DNA from: Roseibacillus persicicus
Lineage (GTDB): Bacteria; Verrucomicrobiota; Verrucomicrobiia; Verrucomicrobiales; Akkermansiaceae
DNA length: 64,000 bases
Reading direction: 5' to 3'
NCBI RefSeq assembly: GCF_014651675.1
Contig: NZ_BMXI01000011.1
Coordinates: 62,001-126,000, forward strand
A program made the position numbers and the translations under genes. Of this stretch, positions 1 to 8,304 are shown one piece after another. The first letter of the stretch is position 1, and every line of letters begins with the position of its first letter. The notes under the pieces were generated by a model. That model was given only the letters and a program-made list of their open reading frames with translations, did not search any database and was not told the DNA's origin.

Positions 1-1
1 C

Positions 2-931
2 AATTTCGAGGTCGTGGAGGCCATGATGATTGTCGACAAGGAAAGCGAGTTTGGCGATGTGAAGGTTGGGAAAGGGGAATTGCTCAACCTGACGGCGGCT
101 CAGGCTACCACCGTTTTCGAAGGGAAGCCTCTTTTGGCCAAAGGCATCGCGACCTCAGTGGAAGACCTTCTAATTCAGGAAGGGATGGAGGGAGCGGAAG
201 TGGTGGTTGCCGCAATGACTGGTTTCGAGAAATTCGCCTATTGGATTGGGACGGTCGGTGCGGTGTTGATTCTAATTGGGCTGGGTGCTGGTTACCTGGA
301 GATGAAAACGCCGGGCTTTGGGGTCGGAGCGATTATTGCCATCGTCGCATTCTCGACCTTCTTCTTTGGGAACTATGTGGCGGGAAATCTTGCAGGGTAT
401 GAGACTGCGGCCATTTTTGTAGTGGGGATCATCTTTATTCTACTTGATATCTTCTTATTCCCGGGAACCTTCGTTCTAGGGCTTACGGGGGTGGCCATGG
501 TCTTGGGGTCTCTTTTGTTTTCCATGGTGGATCGCTTTTCCTGGCAGGATTGGGGTGATGGCGATATCGGGCTCTGGAAAGCGATTTCCGGCCCGTCAAC
601 CGCTCTGGCGATCGGCCTATTGGGCTCAATCGTTCTCTTTGCGCTTTTGATGCGCTTCCTTCCCAATGTGGGCTTCTTGAATCGCTACCTCTTGCCCGCC
701 GCGGTCGAAGGGGGCACGGGAAAACTCGCTGACGAAAGAGGTGCCGAATCGCGCGTCGGCTGGACCGGAGTTGCTAGTACTGACCTGCGCCCGTCCGGAA
801 AGGCTGTATTCCAAGAGAAGACGCTCGATGTCACTGCTGAGAATCATTTTGTCGCTGCCGGAGCCCCGCTTCGCATTATTAGCGAAAATGGGATGCGGAT
901 TGTGGTCAAAGAAATCGACCCAGTCGCTTAG
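2..931 (+). CDS. NfeD-family membrane protein, 5' end outside window
   Basis: C-terminal part of a long-form NfeD protein. The frame is open to the first base, so the gene starts upstream; the GTG at 14 and ATG at 23 are internal. The first ~60 residues look like the tail of the ClpP-class serine protease domain (ending around 'KGELLNLTAAQA'). Four or so hydrophobic helices follow (roughly residues 75-220), then a soluble C-terminal domain of about 70 residues that fits the NfeD OB-fold. Long NfeD proteins are linked to membrane quality control and usually pair with a stomatin-like protein; no such partner is visible here. The active-site residues of the protease domain lie outside the window and cannot be checked. 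Confidence 0.85.
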   Translation, partial: NFEVVEAMMIVDKESEFGDVKVGKGELLNLTAAQATTVFEGKPLLAKGIATSVEDLLIQEGMEGAEVVVAAMTGFEKFAYWIGTVGAVLILIGLGAGYLEMKTPGFGVGAIIAIVAFSTFFFGNYVAGNLAGYETAAIFVVGIIFILLDIFLFPGTFVLGLTGVAMVLGSLLFSMVDRFSWQDWGDGDIGLWKAISGPSTALAIGLLGSIVLFALLMRFLPNVGFLNRYLLPAAVEGGTGKLADERGAESRVGWTGVASTDLRPSGKAVFQEKTLDVTAENHFVAAGAPLRIISENGMRIVVKEIDPVA

Positions 932-1298
932 GCTAAGGGGAGCTTTTTCCAGTTTGTCTGGTTTCCCGAAGACAAAACGCGTCTATAGGGAAATTTTTTT
1001 AAGGTTAGGTTGAGATTCCGCCTCAAACTATAGATTGCATTTTGCAAAATCGGGGCGTTTTGACCGTGCGATTTGAGACATGGTGAGCCAGATTGTCTCA
1101 TTTTTTTTCAAGGTATTTTCAACAAACTTTGAAAAATAGTCCTGAAATCGTGATAGAACCGTTGGTTTTGTCAGTAATTAGAATAATTCTAATTCCAAAC
1201 TTGCGGATGGAATAGAATTTGCAAAGATAACGGCAACACAAAAACTGAAATGTCAAAGTACAGTGGAATAAAGTGTGAGGCAGCGAGTCTTACCCCAT
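932..1298. other. intergenic leader region before the sigma factor gene
   Basis: There is no convincing gene in these ~370 bases. The region is AT-rich compared with its surroundings, with T-runs near 988 and 1105. It carries a 19-bp perfect palindrome (1176-1194, listed separately). I could not assign a clear -35/-10 pair, although the sigma gene promoter must lie here. Confidence 0.6.
1176..1194. promoter_or_regulatory. 19-bp perfect palindrome, PerR/Fur-like 7-1-7 operator candidate
   Basis: AATTAGAATAATTCTAATT is a perfect inverted repeat around one central base. Its core TTAGAAT-A-ATTCTAA has the 7-1-7 layout of Fur-superfamily boxes and differs from the PerR consensus TTATAAT-N-ATTATAA only by one symmetric substitution per arm. 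It lies about 105 bp upstream of the sigma factor ATG, a position suited to promoter control. The binding protein is an inference; no fur or perR gene is in the window. Confidence 0.45.
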
Positions 1299-2177
1299 AT
1301 GAACGATGACTTTTCTCGCAGAACCATAGATCACATGTCCAACTACGATTCAGATAGCAGCTTGCGAGTTTACATGCGCGAGATTTCGAAAACGCCTTTG
1401 CTAACCCCCGAAGAGGAGGTCGAATTGGCTGAGCGCATCAAGAAGGGTGACAAAGCAGCCCGGACCCACATGATCAAGGCCAACCTTCGATTGGTGGTCA
1501 AGATCGCCCAGGATTATTCCGGCTACGGCTTGCCACTTTCCGACCTCATTTCCGAGGGCAACATCGGCCTTATGAAAGCCGTGGAGCGCTTCGACCCGAA
1601 CAAGGGCGGAAAATTGAGCACCTACGGATCGTGGTGGATTAAGCAGTCAATCAAGCGTGCTTTGGCCAACCAGTCGAAGACGATCCGTCTCCCTGTCCAC
1701 ATGGTTGATAAGATTGCCCGCATGCGTCGCATCTCGTCCATGTTGGGTGAGTCTCTGGGCCGCGAACCGACTGACGAAGAGTTGGGCGAAGAGTTGGGCT
1801 TGCCTCGCCAGAAGCTAGCCGCCCTCAAGCGCGCTTCCCAGCGTCCGACCTCTCTTGACGAACCGTTTGGTGACGAAGAGCGCGGCAGCTATAGTGAAGT
1901 CATCGGCGACGAGCGTGCGGTAAATCCTTTCGATGCTCTCGCAGACAAGAACATGCATGGTCACTTGGATGACCTGCTGGAGGTCCTCGATGAGCGCGAG
2001 TCGAAGATCATCGATGCCCGCTTTGGTCTCAATGGTCGCACCCCCATGACTTTGGAAGAAGTGGGACGTGAGTTCGGGGTGACCCGCGAGCGCATTCGCC
2101 AGCTGCAGAACGTCGCGCTCAACAAGATGCGCCGGGCTCTCAGCAAAAAGGAAGCTCCGCTTCCGAAAGCGGTCTAA
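1299..2177 (+). CDS. RNA polymerase primary-type sigma-70 factor (RpoD/SigA group)
   Basis: Directs RNA polymerase to -35/-10 promoters. The protein is about 292 residues, with sigma regions 1.2 to 4 and no long region 1.1: region 1.2/2 from 'LRVYMREI' through the DLISEGNIGLMKAVERFDP core-binding segment and the GGKLSTYGSWWIKQSI -10/melting segment, region 3, and the region 4 helix-turn-helix 'VTRERIRQLQ' near the C-terminus. The short form resembles group 1/2 sigma factors of Verrucomicrobia. The start is uncertain: GTG 1275, ATG 1299 and ATG 1335 are in frame and none has a good Shine-Dalgarno sequence; family similarity begins just after 1335. It is followed by a strong terminator, so it is monocistronic. 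Whether it is the sole housekeeping sigma or an RpoS-like alternative cannot be decided here. Confidence 0.93.
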   Translation: MNDDFSRRTIDHMSNYDSDSSLRVYMREISKTPLLTPEEEVELAERIKKGDKAARTHMIKANLRLVVKIAQDYSGYGLPLSDLISEGNIGLMKAVERFDPNKGGKLSTYGSWWIKQSIKRALANQSKTIRLPVHMVDKIARMRRISSMLGESLGREPTDEELGEELGLPRQKLAALKRASQRPTSLDEPFGDEERGSYSEVIGDERAVNPFDALADKNMHGHLDDLLEVLDERESKIIDARFGLNGRTPMTLEEVGREFGVTRERIRQLQNVALNKMRRALSKKEAPLPKAV

Positions 2178-2203
2178 GGCTTCGAGCTAACGATATTATT
2201 TAC

Positions 2204-2240
2204 CTAAAAAGGGCGGTCTTCTGACCGCTCTTTTTTTGTT
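2204..2240 (+). terminator. Rho-independent terminator after the sigma factor gene
   Basis: GGGCGGTC-TTCT-GACCGCTC forms a stem of 8 pairs (one G-T) with a 4-base loop, flanked by an A-run and followed by TTTTTTT. It starts 27 bases after the sigma gene stop codon. Confidence 0.9.
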
Positions 2241-2304
2241 TTCAATAATCAGAAGAAAAACTGCCGCAATTGTGGTTTGGCGTTCTCTTTGCTAAGTGTG
2301 GGCA

Positions 2305-3765
2305 ATGCTGAAATGTCATGAAATGCAAGCTCTGGAGGAGAAGGCTTTTGCTGCTGGAGCAACTCCGGAACAGTTGATGGAAAAGGTTGGCCTTCGAATG
2401 GCCCGCTTGATTCTCGAGGACGTTTTGCAGCCCGGGACCGTGATGGTGTTTCTGGGAAAAGGGCACAATGCAGGAGACGCTTTAGTCGTAGCCCGGCATT
2501 TGCAAGGGGCGGGGTGGACGGTTCGAATTCGACAAGGCTACCCTGCGGCAGAGATGGCGGAGTTGAGTCAGCGGAAATTGTCGGAATTGAAGGAGCAGCC
2601 GGAGCCAGTCCTGCGCCCGGGACCTCTCCTGCTGTTGGATGGATTGGTGGGCATTGGAGCTTCGGGAAAATTGCGCTCTCCCCTGGGTGAATTGGCGGAC
2701 GAGATGAATTCGTTGCGAGCGTCCCATGGAGCTGAAACGATCGCAATGGACCTTCCATCTGGATTGAATGCGGATGTTGGTAGCGGAGGGCATGTGATTG
2801 CCGACCAAACGTTCACGGTAGGGGTTCCGAAGCGGGGACTGGTTGCAGACACCGCGACTCCGTTTGTAGGTCGGCTCAGTCTCATTCCGGTCGAAGAGCT
2901 TCCGCTGCCTAAGAAAACGGATTCGCTAACGACCGGGCAGTCGGTGAATGAGCTCTTGCCGCCGCGGGCCTTTGGCTATCACAAGGGACAGGCTGGACGG
3001 GTGAGCATTGTGGCTGGTTCTCCCGGAATGTGGGGGGCGGCGGTACTTTGTGCGCAGGGCGCCTTGCGGGGAGGGGCTGGGATGGTGACTCTTTATGCGA
3101 AAAGTGAGGCGGCTCCGATACTGCAGCCTTTGCTCGATCCTGAGGTGATGCTGAAAACTCTTCCGGAAGACTGGTCGACGATTGGGGGAGATGCCATCGT
3201 CATTGGACCGGGGCTGGGAACGAGCAAGAGTTCGAGGGAAATGCTTTTCAAAGTTCTAACAGAACGAAAATGCCCGGTGGTTCTTGATGCCGATGGGCTC
3301 AATTTGATTGCGGCGGCTGGGCGCTTTGATTGCTTGGGAAAGGGCGTTCTGCTGACTCCCCACCCGGGGGAAATGGCGCGGCTGAATTCCAGTCACGGCA
3401 CGCGGGCGGAAAGAGTGAGGGCACTTGCGGAGCAGAGTGGATCGACGGTTTTATTCAAGGGCTCCCGCACGGTCGTAACCGAACCGGGGGCGAAGCTGCA
3501 CTACAACACCACCGGGCATCCCGCGATGGCAACAGGGGGGCAGGGGGACACTTTGTCGGGGGTGTTGGGAGCTCTGTTAGCGGGAGGTCTCTCGCCGTTG
3601 GAGGCTGGGCGAGTAGGAGCGTGGGCTTGTGGTCGCGCGGCCGAGATTGCTTTGAGCGAGGGAGAAAGTGAACAATCCCTGACGCCGACAAGAATCAGCG
3701 AATATTTAGGAAAGGCCTTTCGGTCGGCTCGCATTCGCAGTCGTCTTTGCCTCGAGAACGATTAG
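2305..3765 (+). CDS. nnrD: Bifunctional NAD(P)HX epimerase / ADP-dependent NAD(P)HX dehydratase
   Basis: Repairs hydrated NADH and NADPH: the N-terminal YjeF/NnrE domain (about 1-210) interconverts R and S epimers, and the C-terminal ribokinase-like NnrD domain (about 225-480) dehydrates them using ADP. Visible motifs are GKGHNAGDA (epimerase phosphate loop), the FGYHKGQAGRV...GSPGMWGAA opening of the dehydratase, LDADGLN, LTPHPGEMARL, and ATGGQGDTLSGVLGALLAGG (nucleotide site). Length of ~486 residues is normal for the fusion. ATG 2305 is preferred over GTG 2296 because the family begins at the 'KCHEMQALEEKAF' helix. The 3' end overlaps the convergent crtO-like gene by 60 bp. Confidence 0.95.
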   Translation: MLKCHEMQALEEKAFAAGATPEQLMEKVGLRMARLILEDVLQPGTVMVFLGKGHNAGDALVVARHLQGAGWTVRIRQGYPAAEMAELSQRKLSELKEQPEPVLRPGPLLLLDGLVGIGASGKLRSPLGELADEMNSLRASHGAETIAMDLPSGLNADVGSGGHVIADQTFTVGVPKRGLVADTATPFVGRLSLIPVEELPLPKKTDSLTTGQSVNELLPPRAFGYHKGQAGRVSIVAGSPGMWGAAVLCAQGALRGGAGMVTLYAKSEAAPILQPLLDPEVMLKTLPEDWSTIGGDAIVIGPGLGTSKSSREMLFKVLTERKCPVVLDADGLNLIAAAGRFDCLGKGVLLTPHPGEMARLNSSHGTRAERVRALAEQSGSTVLFKGSRTVVTEPGAKLHYNTTGHPAMATGGQGDTLSGVLGALLAGGLSPLEAGRVGAWACGRAAEIALSEGESEQSLTPTRISEYLGKAFRSARIRSRLCLEND

Positions 3766-4224
3766 CAATTTTCCCAACCGGGCCCGAGTGTGTCTTTGCG
3801 AGATGATGCAGGGGAGGTTGGCAAGGAGGGCGTAGCCGATGATGATGAGATTGGCGGGGAAGGGGTTCCAGATTACGAAAAGCGAAATAACAATCGTCTG
3901 GACCCAATGTGAAAATTCACCCCGACAGGTTTCCACTTGAAACTGCCGGAGGTAGTCGGGGTCGCGGGACTTGAGGCTTCCTTTCGCAAATCCCGCGAAC
4001 CAACTGGCTCCGTCGGGGAGGCGGTCTTTCCACAAGCGAACCTGGAAAACTTTCTCGTAGAGGCTTCCCCCGCGTTCCCAAGCTCTGGTTCGATAGAGAA
4101 AGGAGTTGGGGCTGAAAAGTGACGAAGGCAGAGCCGTGGACCACCAGGCTAACAAGAGATGGGTGCAGGGGATGCCGATGATATTGAGAAGGGCAATCCA
4201 AAGGGGCGGAAGCTCAACTAACAT
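3706..4224 (-). CDS. crtO: CrtO-like glycosyl-carotenoate acyltransferase
   Basis: A membrane protein of 172 residues resembling staphylococcal CrtO, which esterifies the sugar of glycosyl-4,4'-diaponeurosporenoate with a fatty acid, the last step of staphyloxanthin synthesis. Supporting segments are the N-terminal hydrophobic helix, 'KDRLPDGASWFAGF...KSRDP', an 'ETCRGEFSHW' motif, and a C-terminal helical pair ending 'ALLANLPCIISQR'; length matches the family (~165). ATG 4224 is chosen because AAGGA lies just upstream and it overlaps the crtQ stop by 11 bp, which suggests coupling. A longer start at 4254 exists. The acyl group and sugar cannot be told from sequence. Confidence 0.85.
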   Translation of the reverse strand: MLVELPPLWIALLNIIGIPCTHLLLAWWSTALPSSLFSPNSFLYRTRAWERGGSLYEKVFQVRLWKDRLPDGASWFAGFAKGSLKSRDPDYLRQFQVETCRGEFSHWVQTIVISLFVIWNPFPANLIIIGYALLANLPCIISQRHTRARLGKLLIVLEAKTTANASRPKGLS

Positions 4225-5317
4225 CGCGTCCTTTCCAATTGGTTTGGGTGCCACGTTTCTTCTCCCACAGTGCGGTGAAGAAGAGTGCCTGATAGAAGAT
4301 GAGTCCGACCGGAAAGAAGAAAGCGTTCAGCGGAGAAAAGCGCCCCACCTGCCGGAATGCCCAGCCACACTGCAGGGCGAAGATTGAATAGGCGGCGGCG
4401 GTGAGACCGAGAAAGAGAGGGCTTGCGCTCGGGGTGAAGACGGCCACCAGCAGGCTGACGAGAATGGTCATTCCTGCGGTGAGCCACAGCGAGATGAGCA
4501 CGAGGGCCCGGGGATGGGCTTGCTTGGCTCCGGAGGTGAACCCCTTTTTCCAGCTCTGCCAGAGATTGGGGAGCCCTCCACTGAACATGCGCATGGCAAT
4601 CACGCCGCGTCCCAGATAGCAGTTCCGCGCAATGCCGACCTGATGAAGGTGTTCAGCGAGGTGAAAGTTCTCCAGAATCTGGTTCCGCACTTTTTTGTGT
4701 CCGTCGATTTGTTTGTAGTTATCAGCCGAAATCAAAAGGCACTGTCCAAAGAGGGCGGAGTTGTTTCGTGAAGACGCCGGAAGGCCGAAGGCGTTGGAAC
4801 CTGCCACCATGATGAGATTGAAGAAGGCTGAGAGTTCTTCCGTGGGGCTTTGGATGTGGTGATAGGGACAGATGGACGAGACGGCGCAGTCTTCGTGAGC
4901 CAGTGGGGGAATGAATTCGTATCCGCCGGGTTCGAACCAAGTGTCGGCATCCATGAAGAGCAACCAGTCTCCGGTGGCGGCCTCGGCTCCAGTTTGGCAG
5001 GCCCAGGGCTTTCCCTTCCAGTCGTCCGGCAGGGGGGCGGGCGCGACCACTTTTGCGCCTCGTTCTCGCGCAATCGCGGCGGTGGCGTCGGTGGAACCAT
5101 CATCGACCACGATGATTTCGTGAGGTTGGGTTTTGCCCGCTAACAGCGAATCCAGTAGCTTGGGGAGATTGTCTTCCTCGTCCCTTGCCGGGATGATGAC
5201 CGAGATTCGAGCAGGCTTTTCGCGCGGAGTTTTTTCGCTCAAAAATCTTGGGCGACCCAAGACGAGCCAGAGGGCAGGGCAGAGGAGAAGGGCGATGATG
5301 GGGGCGACAGCGAGCAT
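4214..5317 (-). CDS. crtQ: CrtQ-like carotenoate glycosyltransferase (GT2)
   Basis: Family 2 glycosyltransferase of 367 residues, most like 4,4'-diaponeurosporenoate glycosyltransferase CrtQ, which attaches a sugar to the carotenoid carboxylate. An N-terminal membrane helix (1-20) precedes the GT-A domain: SVIIPARDEEDNLPKLLDSL, the VVDDGSTDAT nucleotide site, DWKGKPWACQTG, and the metal-binding MDADTWF. Three or four C-terminal hydrophobic helices (about 270-350) anchor it. It lies between crtP (25-bp gap) and crtO (11-bp overlap) on the same strand, so the three genes form an operon in pathway order. The sugar donor is unknown; glucose in staphylococci and xylose in Rubritalea carotenoids are both possible. 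Confidence 0.9.
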   Translation of the reverse strand: MLAVAPIIALLLCPALWLVLGRPRFLSEKTPREKPARISVIIPARDEEDNLPKLLDSLLAGKTQPHEIIVVDDGSTDATAAIARERGAKVVAPAPLPDDWKGKPWACQTGAEAATGDWLLFMDADTWFEPGGYEFIPPLAHEDCAVSSICPYHHIQSPTEELSAFFNLIMVAGSNAFGLPASSRNNSALFGQCLLISADNYKQIDGHKKVRNQILENFHLAEHLHQVGIARNCYLGRGVIAMRMFSGGLPNLWQSWKKGFTSGAKQAHPRALVLISLWLTAGMTILVSLLVAVFTPSASPLFLGLTAAAYSIFALQCGWAFRQVGRFSPLNAFFFPVGLIFYQALFFTALWEKKRGTQTNWKGRDVS

Positions 5318-5341
5318 GGCGGAAGGGGCTGGCTCGCGCGG

Positions 5342-6841
5342 CTAGGCCCTGGAATGGTGGGCGATGATGCGGTCGGCTACCTTTTGCCCGGAAAGCACGA
5401 CCATGGGCATGCCGCCTCCGGGATTGATGCTCCCTCCGCAGAAGTAGAGGTTTTTGTATTTGGTGCTGGTCTTCGGGGCCTTGAATCCGCGGTTGAGTTT
5501 CCAGTCGCTCACCACCCCGTAGATGGAGCCTTTGTTAGAGCGATACATGCGCTCGATATCGACCGGAGTTAAGAGGTCCTCGGTGACGATGTGCTTGCGG
5601 AGGTCGGGGGTGCAGACTCGTTCCATTTTGTCCAAAACCCGCTCGCGCAGAGCAAGGTAGTCATCGTGGGTGATGCTTCCGTCGTCACTCAGTGGTGGGA
5701 TGTGGGGCAGGATCTTGATGTTGTCGCAACCCGCCGGCGCTTTGCTTGGATCGGTGCGGGTTGGGGCCACGACGTAGAGGGTGGGGTCGTCAGGGAGTTG
5801 GCCTTTTTCAAAGACGGTGCGGAAGTGCTTATGCTGATTCTGCGAGAAAATGAAATTGTGGTGGGCGAGCTCGGGGTAGACTCGGTCGGTGCCGAGGTGG
5901 ATGACGAGTCCCGAGCAAGCGGGCTTGAACTTGTCGAGCTTGCGAATGAATTTCTGCGGCTCGCCCAACAGCTTTTCATAGGTCGGGACGACCTCCATAT
6001 TGCTGACCACGATGTCGAAGGGGTGCGCGCTGCCATCGGCCAGTGCGATTCCGTTCACGGCTTTGCCATCGCGGGTGATGGCGGTGACATCGGCGCTCAG
6101 GTGAACCTTGATGCCCATTTCCTCCATCAACTTGGTGAGCCCTTCGGCCAACTTATACATTCCACCCCGCACATACCAGAGACCGTAGTCGAACTGGATG
6201 ATGGGCATCATGTTCATATAGCCCGGGGCGGCGAGGGCGGAGGAGCCGACGTATTTGATGAAATACTCGAAGATGCTTCGCATCGCGGGATCGCTGATGC
6301 GCTGCGTGATGGCCTCGGACATGGTCGGGCGGTAGTCGATGTCCCTTCCAATCTTCCCGAGCCCATAGTGACGAAGAAACTCCCAAAGGCCGTCGAGTCC
6401 TTCCTTGAGGTAGCCAGAGTCGAGTACTTCGTATTGCTCGCGGGCGTAGTCGAGAAAGCCCTGCAGTTCCTTCCAATGCTGTTCGGGGTCACCGGGAAGC
6501 TTGTCGAGTTCGCGCCGCATGAGGTCCTTTTCCTCAAAGAGGTCGAGGACCAGTCCGTCTTCGAAAAAGTTGCGCCAGTGGGGAGTCACGGAGTCGAGTT
6601 GCACGTAATCCTCCATCTTTTTCCCCGCGCGCTTGAAGAGGTCTTCGAAGATGGCGGGCAGGGTGAAGATGGATGGGCCGAGGTCGAAGGTGAAGCCGTC
6701 TTGCTCGAGCACGTTGAGCTTGCCACCCATCTGCGGGTTCTTCTCGAAGACCTCCACCTCATATCCTTCCGCCCGCAGGGAGATTGCGGCGGACATTCCT
6801 CCAAGACCGGCACCAATGACCGCCACACGAGAAGCTTGCAT
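5342..6841 (-). CDS. crtP: CrtP-like diapocarotenoid terminal oxidase
   Basis: FAD-dependent amine-oxidase-fold protein of 499 residues. It matches CrtP (4,4'-diaponeurosporene oxidase) better than the desaturase CrtN: the dinucleotide motif VAVIGAGLGGMSAAI at residue 4, FDLGPSIFTLP, HWRNFFEDG, FIKYVGSSALAAPGYMNM, 'SNMEVVPTYEKLL', LAHHNF, YRSNKGSIYGVVSDWK and the C-terminal GGSINPGGGMPMVVLSGQ all have CrtP counterparts. It would oxidise a terminal methyl of the C30 carotenoid to the aldehyde. ATG 6841 is chosen because it leaves only two residues before the FAD-binding strand; the upstream extension to 6934 would run into the divergent aldH gene. It heads the crtP-crtQ-crtO operon. Confidence 0.92.
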   Translation of the reverse strand: MQASRVAVIGAGLGGMSAAISLRAEGYEVEVFEKNPQMGGKLNVLEQDGFTFDLGPSIFTLPAIFEDLFKRAGKKMEDYVQLDSVTPHWRNFFEDGLVLDLFEEKDLMRRELDKLPGDPEQHWKELQGFLDYAREQYEVLDSGYLKEGLDGLWEFLRHYGLGKIGRDIDYRPTMSEAITQRISDPAMRSIFEYFIKYVGSSALAAPGYMNMMPIIQFDYGLWYVRGGMYKLAEGLTKLMEEMGIKVHLSADVTAITRDGKAVNGIALADGSAHPFDIVVSNMEVVPTYEKLLGEPQKFIRKLDKFKPACSGLVIHLGTDRVYPELAHHNFIFSQNQHKHFRTVFEKGQLPDDPTLYVVAPTRTDPSKAPAGCDNIKILPHIPPLSDDGSITHDDYLALRERVLDKMERVCTPDLRKHIVTEDLLTPVDIERMYRSNKGSIYGVVSDWKLNRGFKAPKTSTKYKNLYFCGGSINPGGGMPMVVLSGQKVADRIIAHHSRA

Positions 6842-6917
6842 GGGGTGATGGTTTGCTTGGAATAACCCCTTGTCAACGAATAGCCCGCCCTTAGTTTGCG
6901 GTAACCCCTCCCGACTG

Positions 6918-8285
6918 ATGAACGAAACACCCACGGCCCGACTCGAGCAACTCCTGGAAAGTCAAAAAACCTTCTTCGATTCGGGGAAGACACGGGACCT
7001 CGAGGCTCGTTTGGAGGCTTTGGAACGCTTCGAGAAGGCTCTGGAGGCGCGGCAGGAGGAGATCCTGGAAGCATTGGCGAAAGACCTAGGCAAGCCCACT
7101 TTGGAGGCCTTTCTCTCGGAATATTACTTTTTGCTACAAGAGGTTCGTTTGGTGCGGAAGTCCCTGAAGCGGTGGCTGCGACCCCGTCGGGTGAGCAGTC
7201 CGTTCTATTTCTGGCCCTGTCGAAATGAGGTTCGCTTGGAGCCCCACGGGCGGGTGTTGATTATTTCTCCCTGGAACTATCCCGTGCAGCTGGCCCTAGC
7301 CCCCTTGTTGGGGGCGGTGGCGGCAGGCAACACGGTCATCCTCAAGCCCTCCGAAGAGACTCCCGCTTCGGCAGCCTTGTTAGAAAAGCTGCTCGGGGAC
7401 TGTTTTCCTCCCGAGTGGGTGACGGTGGTTCAAGGGGGGGCGCAGTTCACCTCTTCTCTTTTGGAACACCGGTTTGATTTCCTGTTCTTCACCGGGAGCA
7501 CGCGGGTCGGAAAGATTGTGGCGGAAAAGGCCGCCAGTCAGCTCACCCCTCATGTTCTCGAACTGGGAGGGAAGTGCCCGTGTGTGGTCGACGCATCGGC
7601 TGACTTGGAGGTGGCGGCCAAGCGAATCCTTATCGGGAAACTATTCAATGCCGGCCAGACTTGCTTCGCGCCGGACTTTGTCGCGGTGGAAGCGGGAGTG
7701 AAGGATGAATTGGTGAAGGCCTTGCAGACCGTTTTGCAGGAGCATCCTTGGGAGCAGGAGATGGGGACAATTGTGAATTCGAAGCACTATCAGCGACTGA
7801 AAAATCTTTGCCGGGAAAGCGATTTGAGAAAAGGGGAGGATGATGAAGACGCTCTCCATCTCGCCCCAAGAATCGCAGCCAGCACCACTTGGGATGATGA
7901 GGTGATGGAGGAGGAAATCTTTGGTCCCATCCTGCCCGTCGTCGCTTACGAGACCAAGGATGAGCTGTTTGCGCAGTTATCGAAACGCCCCGAACCGCTC
8001 GCGCTCTATTGTTTTTCGCGAGAAGAGGAGTTCGTCGAGCTTTTGACTACACGGGTTTCATCGGGAGGAGTTTGTATCAACGATGTGGGGAAGCATGCGA
8101 TGAACCTAAAAGCTCCTTTTGGCGGAAAGGGGGAGAGCGGGTATGGGCACTATCGGGGGAAAGACAGTGTGCGGGCGTTTAGTTACGAAAGGACCTATAC
8201 CAAGCGTTACTTTATCAACGACCCGTTCGAATCCCTCCCTCCGCGCGCCAAGCAGACGGAGCTATTGCGAAAGTGGATGAAGTAG
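6918..8285 (+). CDS. aldH: Aldehyde dehydrogenase, probable diaponeurosporenal dehydrogenase
   Basis: NAD(P)-dependent aldehyde dehydrogenase of 455 residues in the class 3-like group, which includes the enzyme that oxidises 4,4'-diaponeurosporenal to the acid. Motifs: SPWNYPVQLALAPLLGAVAAGN and KPSEETPAS (cofactor), FFTGSTRVGK, ELGGKCPCVV (catalytic Glu), NAGQTCFAPDF (catalytic Cys), EEIFGPILPV and a C-terminal membrane-prone tail typical of class 3 enzymes. ATG 6918 is chosen over 6870. It is transcribed divergently from crtP across 76 bp, and position between crtP and the other crt genes supplies the pathway assignment; the fold alone would not. Confidence 0.88.
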   Translation: MNETPTARLEQLLESQKTFFDSGKTRDLEARLEALERFEKALEARQEEILEALAKDLGKPTLEAFLSEYYFLLQEVRLVRKSLKRWLRPRRVSSPFYFWPCRNEVRLEPHGRVLIISPWNYPVQLALAPLLGAVAAGNTVILKPSEETPASAALLEKLLGDCFPPEWVTVVQGGAQFTSSLLEHRFDFLFFTGSTRVGKIVAEKAASQLTPHVLELGGKCPCVVDASADLEVAAKRILIGKLFNAGQTCFAPDFVAVEAGVKDELVKALQTVLQEHPWEQEMGTIVNSKHYQRLKNLCRESDLRKGEDDEDALHLAPRIAASTTWDDEVMEEEIFGPILPVVAYETKDELFAQLSKRPEPLALYCFSREEEFVELLTTRVSSGGVCINDVGKHAMNLKAPFGGKGESGYGHYRGKDSVRAFSYERTYTKRYFINDPFESLPPRAKQTELLRKWMK

Positions 8286-8304
8286 CTGCCGAGCTTCTTT
8301 TACT

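Noticed and set aside
5591-6865. 424-codon open frame on the plus strand
   Set aside because: Antisense to crtP, low-complexity Val/Asp/Gly-rich translation, no motif.
6871-6876. TTGACA on the minus strand upstream of crtP
   Set aside because: A perfect -35 word, but it is only 30 bp from the chosen crtP ATG and there is no -10 match at 16-18 bp spacing, so it cannot serve that start.
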